64,000 nt of DNA from positions 62,001 through 126,000 of the forward strand of contig CACYMQ010000003.1 of the NCBI GenBank assembly GCA_902775555.1, read 5' to 3'. This document shows, in pieces, positions 18,009 to 27,039 of this stretch. This DNA is from an uncultured Lachnospiraceae bacterium (GTDB lineage: Bacteria > Bacillota > Clostridia > Lachnospirales > Lachnospiraceae). The notes under the pieces are model-generated. The model worked only from the letters and a program-made list of their open reading frames with translations. It was not told the DNA's origin and searched no databases. The number at the start of each line of letters is the position of its first letter. Positions within the stretch are counted from its first letter, which is position 1. The position numbers were made by a program, and so were the translations under genes.

Positions 18009-19577
18009 TTGGACGAGATCAGAAAAATGCTGGAAGAGTATACCGGCCGGGAACTGAAACCCTGGCACATGCCCGGACATAAAAGGAAGCCGGTTTTTCC
18101 CGGTATGTGGTCGGAAATGTTCCGGCGGGATGTAACCGAGGTTCCGGGAACGGACGATCTGCATCATGCAACGGGAGCCATACGACGTTCCCAGGAAGCT
18201 GCGGCGGAGGCAGTGGGAGCAGCATATAGCCACTATCTGGTAGGTGGTTCCACTGCGGGAATCCTCGCAGCCGTTTCCGCGCTTACAAAGCTGTGGCGTG
18301 AAGGAAGGGAAATCACGGGGGAATCCCCGATATTTCTTGTTGGTGCCAACTGTCATAAGTCCGTATGGAACGGGCTCCGGCTGGTGGGGGCAAAGACCTT
18401 GCTCCTGGAACCCTCCGGGGATCCTGTTTATGGATCGGTGCTGGCGGACCGGCTCCTTTCGGTTCTCAGCGAGGACGTGGATGATACCGGAATGGTGGCA
18501 GGTTGTATCCTTACATCTCCTACCTACGCGGGTGCGATCTCTCCGCTGGGTGAACTGCATGCGGTGCTGCAGGTTTATGGGATCCCCATGATCGTGGATG
18601 AGGCGCATGGAGCACATTTGCCCTTCTGCAGCGAGCTGGAGCAGGAAAGCGGAGTGGCTTGCGGAGCGGAGTATGTGATCCAGAGTCTGCATAAGACCCT
18701 CCCGGCCCTGACTCAGACGGCGGTTCTTTATGTAGGCGGGAGAAGAGACGAGGACGATTTTGAGTTTACAGAGACGGACGGATATACTCCGGAGATTCTG
18801 GAGGAAGTGATCGGGGAAGAACTGGCAGTATTTCAATCCAGTTCCCCGTCCTATCTCCTTATGCTTTCTGCGGAGCAGGCGGTCTCGTGGGCAGAACGAA
18901 ACAGGGATCGCTTCGATTCCTATATTGAAGGGATGCGGAGCTTCCGGGAGGAACTCGCCCGGGATCTGAAGCAGCTCGAGCTTGCGGAGCTGCCCGGGGT
19001 GCAGGACCCTTCCAGACTGATGCTGAGAGTGAAAGGGAAGGATCGGCAGGAGGGTAAGGATGAAGCGGCTCTTACTACCGGAACCGGCATGGCAAAGTGG
19101 CTGGAAGAAGAGTGTGGGATCGTGGCGGAACTCTCCGGAAGCAGAGAACTGATCCTGATTTCCACTGTCTGTGATGAGGAGGCTGATCTGGATGAGTTGA
19201 AGGAAGCGCTCCTTAAGCTGGACCGGGCAGTAAAAAGAGAACGAGACCGGGTACGGCGTTCAAGAGCCGGAAGAAAAAAAAGAGAGGAGAAACATCGGGA
19301 AGAAAAACGCCCTTCGGGAGAGGAGAACTCTTCGGGAGAAGGAAATCATCCAAGTGAAACATCACACCCGGTAGGGAAGATTGAGGATCCGCAGGAGGAA
19401 GGGGCTGTTTCGGCATCCGTGCAGGTACTGCCACAGGTCGGGGACTTCGTTCAGCGGGACATTTATGTATATCCTCCCGGTGTGCCGATCCTCCGGAGCG
19501 GGGAACGTGTGACGGAAGCTGCAAGAAAGCGGCTGGAGGAAGAGCAGGCCGCCGGAAGAAGAATCTACGGCCTCTGA
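18009..19577 (+). CDS. Orn/Lys/Arg decarboxylase family protein (YaaO-like)
   Basis: This is a PLP-dependent fold-type I decarboxylase that would remove CO2 from a basic amino acid (arginine, lysine or ornithine). Landmarks are the PWHMPGHKR motif (residues 18-26), the substrate region EAHGAHLPF, and the PLP lysine K229 in SLHKTLPAL. The TTG start at 18009 follows AGAGGGGG. The 522 residues include a charged insert of about 70 residues (near 405-475) before the C-terminal YPPGVPIL motif. The insert is unusual and looks disordered. In Bacillus the yaaO homologue also sits just before tmk and holB, so the neighbourhood is conserved. The true substrate cannot be told from sequence. Confidence 0.85.
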   Translation: MDEIRKMLEEYTGRELKPWHMPGHKRKPVFPGMWSEMFRRDVTEVPGTDDLHHATGAIRRSQEAAAEAVGAAYSHYLVGGSTAGILAAVSALTKLWREGREITGESPIFLVGANCHKSVWNGLRLVGAKTLLLEPSGDPVYGSVLADRLLSVLSEDVDDTGMVAGCILTSPTYAGAISPLGELHAVLQVYGIPMIVDEAHGAHLPFCSELEQESGVACGAEYVIQSLHKTLPALTQTAVLYVGGRRDEDDFEFTETDGYTPEILEEVIGEELAVFQSSSPSYLLMLSAEQAVSWAERNRDRFDSYIEGMRSFREELARDLKQLELAELPGVQDPSRLMLRVKGKDRQEGKDEAALTTGTGMAKWLEEECGIVAELSGSRELILISTVCDEEADLDELKEALLKLDRAVKRERDRVRRSRAGRKKREEKHREEKRPSGEENSSGEGNHPSETSHPVGKIEDPQEEGAVSASVQVLPQVGDFVQRDIYVYPPGVPILRSGERVTEAARKRLEEEQAAGRRIYGL

Positions 19578-19881
19578 TCCGGCGTGATCCGGCAGGGCGG
19601 TGCCCGTTAGATCCGAAAGAAGGACAATATTCTTTTTTGCATTTCTGAATAATAGGCTTGATAGGGTTTTTAGCATTGATACAACAATGGGCGCAGGCGC
19701 TCGACGAAGAGGATCTTTTGGAATGTGATCACAGGGATGGTTCCGGTAGAATGGTCCTTGCGGTTCGGGAAGTGCTGTGATAGAATGTTGCGCATGATGT
19801 CTGCGATGTGCTGCAGATGATCGGACAAAAAAGGAACAAGGCCTGAGGATCAAACCGAAAGCCGGAAAGCAGGGATAGAAA
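19578..19881. other. Intergenic region, no feature recognised
   Basis: These 304 bases lie between the decarboxylase and a lipoprotein gene. No convincing open frame, RNA gene or strong promoter pair is seen. The presence of a promoter for the lipoprotein is likely but not assignable. Confidence 0.4.
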
Positions 19882-20529
19882 ATGAAGAAGATTCTTGTAG
19901 TGACCATGGTGCTTGCACTGGCGATAGCGTCAGTCGGATGTGGATCGGAGAAAAAGGAAGATAATACAACGGCAGCAAGTGAGGCAGCCAAGGCGGACGG
20001 GGAAGCCGGAAACACATCGGAGGCAGCCAATTATTTCAAAGGCTCTTCCGCCGGAAAGACCTACACAAATGATGTTTACGGGATCACCTTCACATCGCCG
20101 GAGGGACAGTGGATCTATGCCGAGCCGTCTGAGTTGGCGTCACGTGTCGGAAAGACTTCCGACGAGGTAAACAGCATGACATTTGAGGATGTAAAAGGCG
20201 GAAAGGTGTTCCCTGCTATGATGTGCACGAACATGAGCAGCGGAGAGTCTGTCTCCTTCATCCTGTCAGCCAGTCAGGCAGGGGTCTCGGAGAAGGATCA
20301 GATCGAAGCCACCGCAAAGGCTTTGGGAACGCAGGCAAATGTGGAGGTAAAGGAAGGAAGTCCTATCGGTTCCACATATTACTGTGATATGATCTATGAA
20401 GACGCCGGTGTCAATCTGTATATGCGTCAGTATTATATCTTCATAGAAGGAACAGCGGGCACGATCACGGTTACGGCTTCAACGAAGGAAAGCTTTGAAA
20501 CACTCTGCAACGCCTGGAAAGCAAAATAA
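19882..20529 (+). CDS. Secreted lipoprotein, unknown function
   Basis: The 215-residue protein starts with a signal peptide and a lipobox (MVLALAIASVGCGSE, lipidated Cys near residue 20). A low-complexity linker rich in Ala, Glu and Thr follows, then a compact domain of about 160 residues (YGITFTSPEGQWIYAEPSEL at its start) that resembles PsbP- or DUF-type lipoprotein domains of Clostridia. It is tethered to the outer face of the membrane. It has its own terminator at 20551. No specific role can be given. Confidence 0.75.
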   Translation: MKKILVVTMVLALAIASVGCGSEKKEDNTTAASEAAKADGEAGNTSEAANYFKGSSAGKTYTNDVYGITFTSPEGQWIYAEPSELASRVGKTSDEVNSMTFEDVKGGKVFPAMMCTNMSSGESVSFILSASQAGVSEKDQIEATAKALGTQANVEVKEGSPIGSTYYCDMIYEDAGVNLYMRQYYIFIEGTAGTITVTASTKESFETLCNAWKAK

Positions 20530-20550
20530 GACAGCCGGACAGGGCATGAA

Positions 20551-20595
20551 AAGAGCGGGAAATGCGGGAAAATCTTGCATTTCCCGCTCTTTTTG
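20551..20595 (+). terminator. Rho-independent terminator
   Basis: AAGAGCGGGAAATGC pairs perfectly with GCATTTCCCGCTCTT around an 11-base loop and is followed by TTTTT. It ends the lipoprotein transcript. Confidence 0.95.
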
Positions 20596-20670
20596 CGTAT
20601 GATGAAGATATGGGGATATTGTATACAAAGTACATGTATACATGCATACAATTTTACAGGTGGTGGGTGA

Positions 20671-21609
20671 ATGATGGAGAAATGTGTTGAGAAAACCGCA
20701 TATGCGAAGGTGAACCTTGGCCTGGATATCGTGGGACGAAGAGAAGACGGATATCACCTGGTACGGATGATCATGCAGAGCGTGGGAATCTCGGACCGTC
20801 TTACATTTGAAAGGAAGGATACGCCGGGGATCGAACTGCAGGTTTCCGGGGCGAGTACCCTGCCGGATCTTTCGGATATGCCGGTGGATGACCGGAATCT
20901 GATCGTCCGCGCAGCGGCAGCGGTGATGGAACGGTATGGGATCACGGAGGGGATCCGGATCACGCTGGAGAAACACATTCCCATGGCGGCAGGTATGGCC
21001 GGAGGCAGTACGGACTGCGCAGCGGCACTTGCCGGTACAGCGGAGCTTTTTGAGACGGGAGCTGCCCCGGAGGATCTGGCGGAGCTGGGAGTCCGCCTGG
21101 GAGCGGATGTTCCTTACTGCCTGTTGGGAGGAACGGCTCTGTCCGAAGGAATCGGTGAGGTACTGACACCGCTTGCCGATCTTCCCGATTGCCGGTTCCT
21201 GATCGTGAAACCCCGTTTCGGCATGTCCACGAAGGAGGTATATACCGCCTATGACGGGCTTGAGGACCGGGAGAGAGCGGGAGAAGCGGTGATCGATCAT
21301 CCGGATATCGACGGAATGACGGATGCGGTTACAAAGGGGGATCTGGACGGGGTGATCCACCGGCTTGGAAATGTGCTGGAGATCGTGACCAGAGAGCAGC
21401 ACCCCGAGATCCTGAGGATCCGGGAACTGGTGCAGGAAGCCGGAGCGGAAGCTTCCATTATGACGGGGAGCGGACCTACGGTATTCGGTATCCTGAAAGG
21501 GGATGCGGCACCGGATACGGAGAAGCTGAAGAAGAAGCTTGAAGAAGAAGGGATCGTCTCGGATGTATATGTGGCCGGTGGGATAGGAGGACGTGCGTAT
21601 GAAGCTTGA
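20671..21609 (+). CDS. ispE: 4-diphosphocytidyl-2-C-methyl-D-erythritol kinase
   Basis: This GHMP-family kinase phosphorylates CDP-methylerythritol in the non-mevalonate isoprenoid pathway. The 312 residues start with KTAYAKVNLGLDIVGRREDGYH, the signature IspE N terminus. The ATP-binding motif PMAAGMAGGSTDCAAAL lies near residues 105-121 and the C-terminal MTGSGPTVFG near 270. The RBS AGGTGGTGGG precedes the ATG at 20671. The last 11 bases overlap the GntR-family gene, so the two are coupled. Confidence 0.95.
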   Translation: MMEKCVEKTAYAKVNLGLDIVGRREDGYHLVRMIMQSVGISDRLTFERKDTPGIELQVSGASTLPDLSDMPVDDRNLIVRAAAAVMERYGITEGIRITLEKHIPMAAGMAGGSTDCAAALAGTAELFETGAAPEDLAELGVRLGADVPYCLLGGTALSEGIGEVLTPLADLPDCRFLIVKPRFGMSTKEVYTAYDGLEDRERAGEAVIDHPDIDGMTDAVTKGDLDGVIHRLGNVLEIVTREQHPEILRIRELVQEAGAEASIMTGSGPTVFGILKGDAAPDTEKLKKKLEEEGIVSDVYVAGGIGGRAYEA

Positions 21610-22276
21610 ATTTGATCCTGCAGAGTATCTGCCTCTACGTGAAGTAGTATTTAAAACCTTAAGAAATGCGATCATACGTGGTGAGTTAACGCCCGGTGAA
21701 CGTCTGATGGAGGAAAAACTGGCAAAGAACCTGGAGGTCAGCCGGACACCGGTCCGGGAGGCGATCCGTATGCTGGAGCTGGAGGGGCTGGTGGTCATGC
21801 TTCCCCGAAAGGGCGCCGAGGTTGCCCGGATCACGGTAGAGGATCTGGAAGAGGCGCTGGAGGTCCGCATGGCCATAGAGGATCTGGCCGTCAGACTGGC
21901 AAGCCTGCGGATCGATGAGGATGGTAAGGAGAAGCTGAAGAAGGCCGCTGCCGCATTTGACGCTGCCTTGGAAGAGAAGGATGTGGTGAAGATCGTGGAT
22001 AAGGACGAACGGTTCCATGATGTGATCTTTGAGACCACGAAGAACCGCCGGCTGATCAGCCTTGCCCATAGTCTTCGGGAGCAGGTTTACCGCTATCGCT
22101 ATGAATATGTAAAGGATTTCAGCTCCCATGACAAGCTGTCCCGTGAGCACGCCCGTATCATGGAGGCGATCCTTGAGGGAGATGTCGTCAAGGCGCAGCA
22201 GGCCATGCGCGGACATATCTACGACCAGCAGCAACGGATCATACAGATGATCATGGTTGAAACAGGAGGGCAGTAA
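21599..22276 (+). CDS. GntR family transcriptional regulator, FCD type
   Basis: The 225-residue product has an N-terminal winged helix (about residues 10-75, with GELTPGERLMEEKLAKNLEV and SRTPVREAIRMLELEGLV) and a C-terminal helical FCD ligand domain (EVRMAIEDLAVRLAS; HDVIFETTKNRRL). Such proteins sense small acids and usually repress nearby metabolic genes. The ATG at 21599 is chosen because AGGAGG ends 8 bases before it; a GTG at 21593 is too close to that site. It overlaps ispE and is followed two bases later by tmk, so it lies inside an operon of essential genes. The effector is unknown. Confidence 0.9.
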   Translation: MKLEFDPAEYLPLREVVFKTLRNAIIRGELTPGERLMEEKLAKNLEVSRTPVREAIRMLELEGLVVMLPRKGAEVARITVEDLEEALEVRMAIEDLAVRLASLRIDEDGKEKLKKAAAAFDAALEEKDVVKIVDKDERFHDVIFETTKNRRLISLAHSLREQVYRYRYEYVKDFSSHDKLSREHARIMEAILEGDVVKAQQAMRGHIYDQQQRIIQMIMVETGGQ

Positions 22277-22278
22277 AG

Positions 22279-22899
22279 GTGAAAGGAATATTTATCTCGG
22301 TGGAGGGACCGGACGGAGCCGGGAAGTCCACGCAGATCGAGAGATTGAAGGAGTATCTGGCGCAGAAGGGATACGAGGTGCTGATCACCCGGGAACCCGG
22401 GGGGACCGTCATCAGCGAAGCGGTAAGAGAGCTTCTTCTGGATCCGAAGCATAAGGAAATGAAACCCGAGACGGAGCTGCTGCTGTATGCGGCTGCGCGG
22501 GCCCAGCTGGTGGGTGAGGTCATCGGACCGGCCATTGAAGCTGGAAAGGCCGTAATAAGTGACCGCTTTGTGGATTCCTCCGTGGTATATCAGGGAATCG
22601 CCCGGGAACTGGGTGTGGAAACCGTGTATGAGGTGAACCGGCCGGCGATCGGCGAGTACATGCCGGATGTCACATTTCTACTGGACCTTCCCGCAGAGGT
22701 GGGGATCGCCAGAAAGAAGGATCAGGCGGAGCTGGACCGAATGGAGCAGGAATCGCTGGATTTCCACAGAAAGGTAGCAGAGGGCTATCGTACACTGGCC
22801 AAGAGAGATCCGGAGCGGATAAAAACCATAGATGCTACTTTACCAGTAGATACGATTTGTGATATGATAAAGGATAAGGTTCAGGCGCTGTTGTCATGA
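22279..22899 (+). CDS. tmk: Thymidylate kinase
   Basis: The enzyme makes dTDP from dTMP. The 206 residues show the P-loop EGPDGAGKSTQIERL (about 8-22), REPGGT (near 38), DRFVDSSVVYQG (near 95) and the LID region. It starts with GTG at 22279 behind ACAGGAGGGCAG, two bases after the GntR stop. tmk followed by holB and yaaT is the conserved Firmicute order; here darA (yaaQ) and yaaR, which lie between tmk and holB in Bacillus, are absent. Confidence 0.96.
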   Translation: MKGIFISVEGPDGAGKSTQIERLKEYLAQKGYEVLITREPGGTVISEAVRELLLDPKHKEMKPETELLLYAAARAQLVGEVIGPAIEAGKAVISDRFVDSSVVYQGIARELGVETVYEVNRPAIGEYMPDVTFLLDLPAEVGIARKKDQAELDRMEQESLDFHRKVAEGYRTLAKRDPERIKTIDATLPVDTICDMIKDKVQALLS

Positions 22900-22930
22900 T
22901 ATGGACATGGTAAGGAAAGGAGGACACCAT

Positions 22931-23917
22931 ATGGATTTTCATCAGATCATCGGACATGAAGATATCATCCGGCATTTCAAAAGCAGCATAGAGACGGGTA
23001 GAGTCGGTCATGCATATATCCTTTGCGGCGAAGACGAAAGCGGAAGAAGTTCACTGGCGTTCTCTTTTGCGAAGACCCTGCAGTGTGAAGCCGGGGGAAC
23101 GGATCCCTGCAATGAATGCCCGTCCTGTAAGAAGACGGAGAGCGGCAATCATCCCGACATCATCATGGTGAACCATGAGAAGCCGAATGTGATCTCTGTT
23201 GACGAGATCCGGGAGCAGGTGGTTCAGACCATGGAGATCCGGCCTTACAGCGGGAACTATAAGATCTACATTATCAATGATGCGCAGCTTATGAATGCTC
23301 AGGCACAGAATGCGCTTCTGAAGACGATAGAGGAGCCGCCGGCATACGGCATCGTGATCCTCATCACCAATTCGCTGGAGAAGCTGCTTCCCACCATCAT
23401 TTCCCGATGCATTACCCTGACAACCAAACCGGTGAAGGAGCGGGATGTAGAGGAGTACCTGAAGGAACATTATGAGTTGGATGACAAGAAGGCCAGATTC
23501 TGCGTAGAGTATGCGCAGGGGAATCTCGGGAAAGCGATCCTGCTTGCCACCAACGAGGAGTATGAGGCGCTGGTACAGTCGGTGATCCGTCTGGAAAAGA
23601 ATATCTATGACATGGATATGGAGGATGTCGCCGATGCCATCGAGGCGTGTTCCTTATATAAGATGAATATCGGCGAATACCTGGATCTCATGATGGTATG
23701 GTACCGGGATATCCTCATGCTGAAGGTGACCGGGAAGCCGGACAAGATCATTTTCGGGGAAGAGTATTCCACGATCCGGGAGCAGGCAAAGTACCTGTCC
23801 TACAATGAGTTGGAGGACAAGGCCCGGGCCATCGAAAATGCAAAGAAAAGAATCGCAGCAAATGCCAGGATGGAAGACGTGATGCGGCTTCTGATCCTGA
23901 CACTGAAGGAGATATAG
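22931..23917 (+). CDS. holB: DNA polymerase III subunit delta' (HolB)
   Basis: HolB is the clamp-loader subunit that helps place the sliding clamp on DNA. The 328-residue form starts at ATG 22931 with AAAGGAGG just upstream; the frame is open to 22901 but without a ribosome site. The protein has HQIIGHEDIIRHFKSSI at its start, a degenerate Walker A (CGEDESGRSSLA), a zinc-binding cysteine group (CEAGG…CNECPSC, residues near 47-60) and the sensor-type NALLKTIEEPP motif. It is followed two bases later by yaaT. Confidence 0.93.
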   Translation: MDFHQIIGHEDIIRHFKSSIETGRVGHAYILCGEDESGRSSLAFSFAKTLQCEAGGTDPCNECPSCKKTESGNHPDIIMVNHEKPNVISVDEIREQVVQTMEIRPYSGNYKIYIINDAQLMNAQAQNALLKTIEEPPAYGIVILITNSLEKLLPTIISRCITLTTKPVKERDVEEYLKEHYELDDKKARFCVEYAQGNLGKAILLATNEEYEALVQSVIRLEKNIYDMDMEDVADAIEACSLYKMNIGEYLDLMMVWYRDILMLKVTGKPDKIIFGEEYSTIREQAKYLSYNELEDKARAIENAKKRIAANARMEDVMRLLILTLKEI

Positions 23918-23918
23918 C

Positions 23919-25286
23919 ATGAAAGAAGTGATAGGCGTTCGCTTTCGGAGGAACGGACGCATTTACTACTTCGACCCCATAGACAATGAGGTTGAGGTGG
24001 GAACCAGAGTAGTTGTGGAGACAGCAAAGGGCCTTGAGTACGGCTGGGTCGTTCTCGGCCGGCGGGAGGTGGATGAGGAGAGAGTCCAGGGCGGACTGAA
24101 GCCCATCCAGCGTCTGGCATCCGAGCAGGACGACAGGCGGTATGAGACCAACCGGGAGAAGTCCAGGCGCGCGTATGAGATCTGTGTGGAGAAGATCAGA
24201 GAGCATGATCTGAAAATGAAGCTGATCTCGGCAGAATATGCATTTGACAACAATAAGATCATGTTTTACTTTACGGCAGACGGTCGTGTGGATTTCCGTG
24301 AACTGGTAAAGGACCTGGCTTCCGTATTCCGGACCAGGATCGAACTTCGCCAGATCGGCGTACGGGATGAGTCAAAAATGTGCGGCGGGATCGGGATCTG
24401 CGGACGAGAGCTCTGCTGTCATTCCTATCTGTCGGATTTCATTCCCGTATCCATTAAGATGGCCAAAGAACAGAATCTGTCCCTGAATCCCACCAAGATC
24501 TCCGGTGTCTGCGGGCGCCTGATGTGCTGCCTGAAGCATGAGCAGGATACCTATGAATACCTGAACTCCAAGCTTCCGAATGTAGGAGACCGGGTGACAG
24601 CCTATGACGGGGTAACGGGTGATGTGGCTTCCGTAAATGTGCTTCGTCAGCGTGTAAAGATCTACGTGACGGATGATGAGGACAATAAGGAACTGGTGGA
24701 ATACCGGGTGGAGGAGCTGGTCTCCGGTCCCCGGGGACGCAAGTTCGATACCGATGAATCCCTTCTGGATCCGGAACTCAGCAAGCTGATGGATGAGTCC
24801 GGAGAAGAGGAGAAGGAAGAAAGATCCCAGTCCAGACGGCGCAGGAAGGAAGGCGCCGGAGACGGGGACGGCGGTTCCGGAAGAGAAAGAGGAAACCGCG
24901 GAGGAAGAGGCCGTGGTGAACGCGGAGGACGCGACGGCAGCGAACGCGGAGGACGCGACGGCAGTGAGCGCGGAGGACGCGACGGCAGCGAACGCGGAGG
25001 ACGCGACGGCAGCGAACGCGGAGGACGCGACGGCAGTGAGCGCGGAGGACGTGACGGCAACGAGCGCGGAAATCGTGACAACCGCGGAAACCGTAACCGG
25101 AGAGACGGCGGAAAGAAGCAGGAAGATGCTGCAGCCGGACGGGACAGATCCCAGAAGGGCAGACAGCATCCGGAGGATAAAGGACAGGAATGTAAGCAGA
25201 ATCATCGGCGAAATCACCGGCCGAATCGTAAAGGCGAAAGAGGTTCACATGGAAATGACGCGACTCCGAAAGGGGGAACGAATTGA
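23919..25286 (+). CDS. ricT: PSP1 domain protein YaaT/RicT with Arg-Gly-Asp repeat tail
   Basis: In Bacillus YaaT (RicT) is part of the RicA-RicF-RicT complex, which binds iron-sulfur clusters and affects RNase Y and sporulation. The first 275 residues are the PSP1 domain with all expected cysteines (MCGGIGICGRELCC, then GVCGRLMCC). The last 160 residues are a low-complexity, highly charged tail with six copies of RGGRDGSE; this is far longer than the usual 270-residue protein. The tail looks like RGG-type RNA-binding disorder. Start ATG at 23919. The end overlaps the methyltransferase gene by 38 bases. No ricA or ricF is seen in the window. Confidence 0.9.
   Translation: MKEVIGVRFRRNGRIYYFDPIDNEVEVGTRVVVETAKGLEYGWVVLGRREVDEERVQGGLKPIQRLASEQDDRRYETNREKSRRAYEICVEKIREHDLKMKLISAEYAFDNNKIMFYFTADGRVDFRELVKDLASVFRTRIELRQIGVRDESKMCGGIGICGRELCCHSYLSDFIPVSIKMAKEQNLSLNPTKISGVCGRLMCCLKHEQDTYEYLNSKLPNVGDRVTAYDGVTGDVASVNVLRQRVKIYVTDDEDNKELVEYRVEELVSGPRGRKFDTDESLLDPELSKLMDESGEEEKEERSQSRRRRKEGAGDGDGGSGRERGNRGGRGRGERGGRDGSERGGRDGSERGGRDGSERGGRDGSERGGRDGSERGGRDGNERGNRDNRGNRNRRDGGKKQEDAAAGRDRSQKGRQHPEDKGQECKQNHRRNHRPNRKGERGSHGNDATPKGGTN
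24915..25080 (+). repeat. 24-bp tandem repeat in the yaaT 3' part
   Basis: About six copies of a 24-base unit (CGCGGAGGACGCGACGGCAG plus GAA or GAG) encode RGGRDGSE. The unit has no stop in several frames, so long spurious open frames cross it on both strands. Copy-to-copy differences are limited to single bases, consistent with recent expansion. Confidence 0.9.
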
Positions 25287-25992
25287 CGACTTAGAGGTAA
25301 ATGGGTTCCGGATCATCCAGAACCCATCCTTTTTCTGTTTCGGTATGGATGCGGTCCTTCTGGCGAACTTCGCACGGACCGGGAGGAAGGACCGGGTTCT
25401 GGATCTGGGAACGGGGACAGGGATCATCCCACTGCTCCTTACGGCAAAGGAAAAGGCTTCTTATACGGAAGGCCTGGAGCTTCAGGAGGAAGTGGCGGAA
25501 ATGGCAGGACGGAGCGTGGAGCTAAATCATGCGGAGGACCGGTGCCGGATCCGACAGGGAGATATCCGTCAGATCGAAGAGGTTTATGCCAGAGGAACAT
25601 TTGACGCAGTTACCTGTAATCCGCCTTATATCAAAGAAACAAGTGGTTTACATAATGATACGGCTGCCTATAATCTTGCCAGACACGAGATAGCAGTGAA
25701 CTGGGAGGATGTGGTGAAGGCAGCTGCATACGTATTGCGACCGGGAGGCAGATTCTTTCTGGTCCACAAGCCGTTCCGACTGCCGGAGCTGATGCAGACC
25801 CTGCAGGCATATCGGCTGGAACCGAAGAGAATGCAGCTTGTCCAGCCGCATGAGGATCAGGAACCGAATATGGTGCTGCTTGAGGCGGTGCAGGGAGGCG
25901 GACAACAGCTGACGATCCTTCCGACCCTGGTGGTATACAACAGAGACGGAAGTTACACAGAGCGGTTGCTGGAGATGTACGGGAAACCATAG
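25249..25992 (+). CDS. trmN6: tRNA1(Val) adenine-37 N6-methyltransferase (YabB/TrmN6)
   Basis: The enzyme is an SAM-dependent methyltransferase expected to modify A37 of tRNA-Val. The 247-residue form starts at ATG 25249 (AAAGAGG upstream); ATG 25255 is an alternative. The start region GERIDDLEVNGFRIIQNP and CFGMDAVLLANFA are family hallmarks. The SAM motif is VLDLGTGTGIIPLLL, and the N6-adenine catalytic motif is NPPY (residues near 124-127). The frame continues far upstream into the yaaT repeat, but that part is an artefact of the repeat. It sits between yaaT and rsmI, as in Bacillus. Confidence 0.9.
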   Translation: MEMTRLRKGERIDDLEVNGFRIIQNPSFFCFGMDAVLLANFARTGRKDRVLDLGTGTGIIPLLLTAKEKASYTEGLELQEEVAEMAGRSVELNHAEDRCRIRQGDIRQIEEVYARGTFDAVTCNPPYIKETSGLHNDTAAYNLARHEIAVNWEDVVKAAAYVLRPGGRFFLVHKPFRLPELMQTLQAYRLEPKRMQLVQPHEDQEPNMVLLEAVQGGGQQLTILPTLVVYNRDGSYTERLLEMYGKP

Positions 25993-26038
25993 GCAAAGAA
26001 GCATCCGGGTGAGCGGGGAAATTGAGGAGGAGACAGAC

Positions 26039-26887
26039 ATGGAGGGAATCTTATACCTGGTGGCAACCCCCATAGGGAATCTGGAGGATATGACCTTCCG
26101 GGCTGTCCGGATCCTGAAGGAGGCGGACGAGATCGCAGCGGAGGATACCAGAAACAGCCGAAAGCTGCTGACGCATTTTGATATCCATACGCCTATGACC
26201 AGTTACCATGAGTTCAATAAATATGATAAGGCAGAGATCCTGGTGGGTCATATGCTGGAAGGGAAAACCATCGCACTGATCACGGATGCGGGGACACCCG
26301 GCATATCCGACCCGGGAGAGGTCCTGGTGCAAAGGTGCTTTGAGGCGGGGATCCCGGTGGTCCCGGTTCCCGGAGCCTGTGCGGCCGTAAATGCTTTGGT
26401 TGCTTCCGGGCAGCGAACCGGGAGATTCGCTTTTGAGGCATTTCTTCCGGCGGATAAGAAGGAGAGGAAGCAGCGGCTGGAGGAGCTGGGCCGCGAGACA
26501 AGGACCATGGTGATCTATGAGGCACCCCACCGGCTGGTGCGGACACTGGAAGAGCTTGCGGGGGTCCTGGGAGACCGGCCGCTGACGATCTGCAAGGAGC
26601 TTACGAAAAAGCATGAGACATTTCATATGACGAGCCTGCAGGGAGCGCTTTCCATGTACCGTGAGACGGAGCCCCGCGGAGAGTACGTACTGGTCATTGC
26701 GGGAAAACCCGAAGAGGAGCTGGAAGCCGAACGGGCGATGCAATACGAAGGGCTCAGCCTGGCGGATCATATGCGTAAATATCTCGCAGAGGGAAAAGAA
26801 GAAAAGGAGGCAATGAAGGCAGTTGCAGCAGACCGGGGGATCTCCAAAAGAGAGGTTTACCGGGCATGGCTGGATGAGAAAGATTAA
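26039..26887 (+). CDS. rsmI: 16S rRNA 2'-O-methyltransferase RsmI
   Basis: RsmI methylates the ribose of C1402 in 16S rRNA. The 282-residue product starts with MEGILYLVATPIGNLEDMT and has AEDTRNSRKLL and TDAGTPGISDPG, the standard tetrapyrrole-methylase-fold landmarks. The ATG at 26039 has GAGGAGG about ten bases upstream and is preferred over the earlier in-frame start at 26009. It closes the yaaO-tmk-holB-yaaT-trmN6-rsmI neighbourhood. yazA and yabA, present in Bacillus, are missing. Confidence 0.95.
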   Translation: MEGILYLVATPIGNLEDMTFRAVRILKEADEIAAEDTRNSRKLLTHFDIHTPMTSYHEFNKYDKAEILVGHMLEGKTIALITDAGTPGISDPGEVLVQRCFEAGIPVVPVPGACAAVNALVASGQRTGRFAFEAFLPADKKERKQRLEELGRETRTMVIYEAPHRLVRTLEELAGVLGDRPLTICKELTKKHETFHMTSLQGALSMYRETEPRGEYVLVIAGKPEEELEAERAMQYEGLSLADHMRKYLAEGKEEKEAMKAVAADRGISKREVYRAWLDEKD

Positions 26888-26916
26888 ATATTGTTAATAC
26901 TTAGTCTAAAATAGCT

Positions 26917-26954
26917 GAATTTAAGGATAATACAAGGTGTTTTCCTTAAATTTC
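26917..26954. repeat. Inverted repeat after rsmI
   Basis: GAATTTAAGGA (26917-26927) matches TCCTTAAATTTC (26943-26954) in inverted order. On the plus strand it is followed by an A run and not a T run, so it is not a convincing terminator for rsmI. It could be a regulatory element for the gene at 27040. Confidence 0.45.
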
Positions 26955-27039
26955 GAAAAAAACAACTGGATTTTCCGATGTTACTATGATAACATAACAA
27001 AAATCACTGCTGTTTGTGCGCTTATTGGAGGTACAAAAG

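Noticed and set aside
16758..18836. A 692-codon open frame on the minus strand
   Set aside because: Only the part from ATG 17894 has a ribosome site and protein-like sequence; the 5' part is antisense to the decarboxylase gene.
24793..25248. A 152-codon upstream extension of the methyltransferase frame with Ala/Glu/Asp repeats
   Set aside because: It is the second frame of the 24-bp yaaT repeat. The family's own start region lies at 25249.
26917..26966. Terminator of rsmI
   Set aside because: The inverted repeat is followed by an A run and not a T run on the coding strand.
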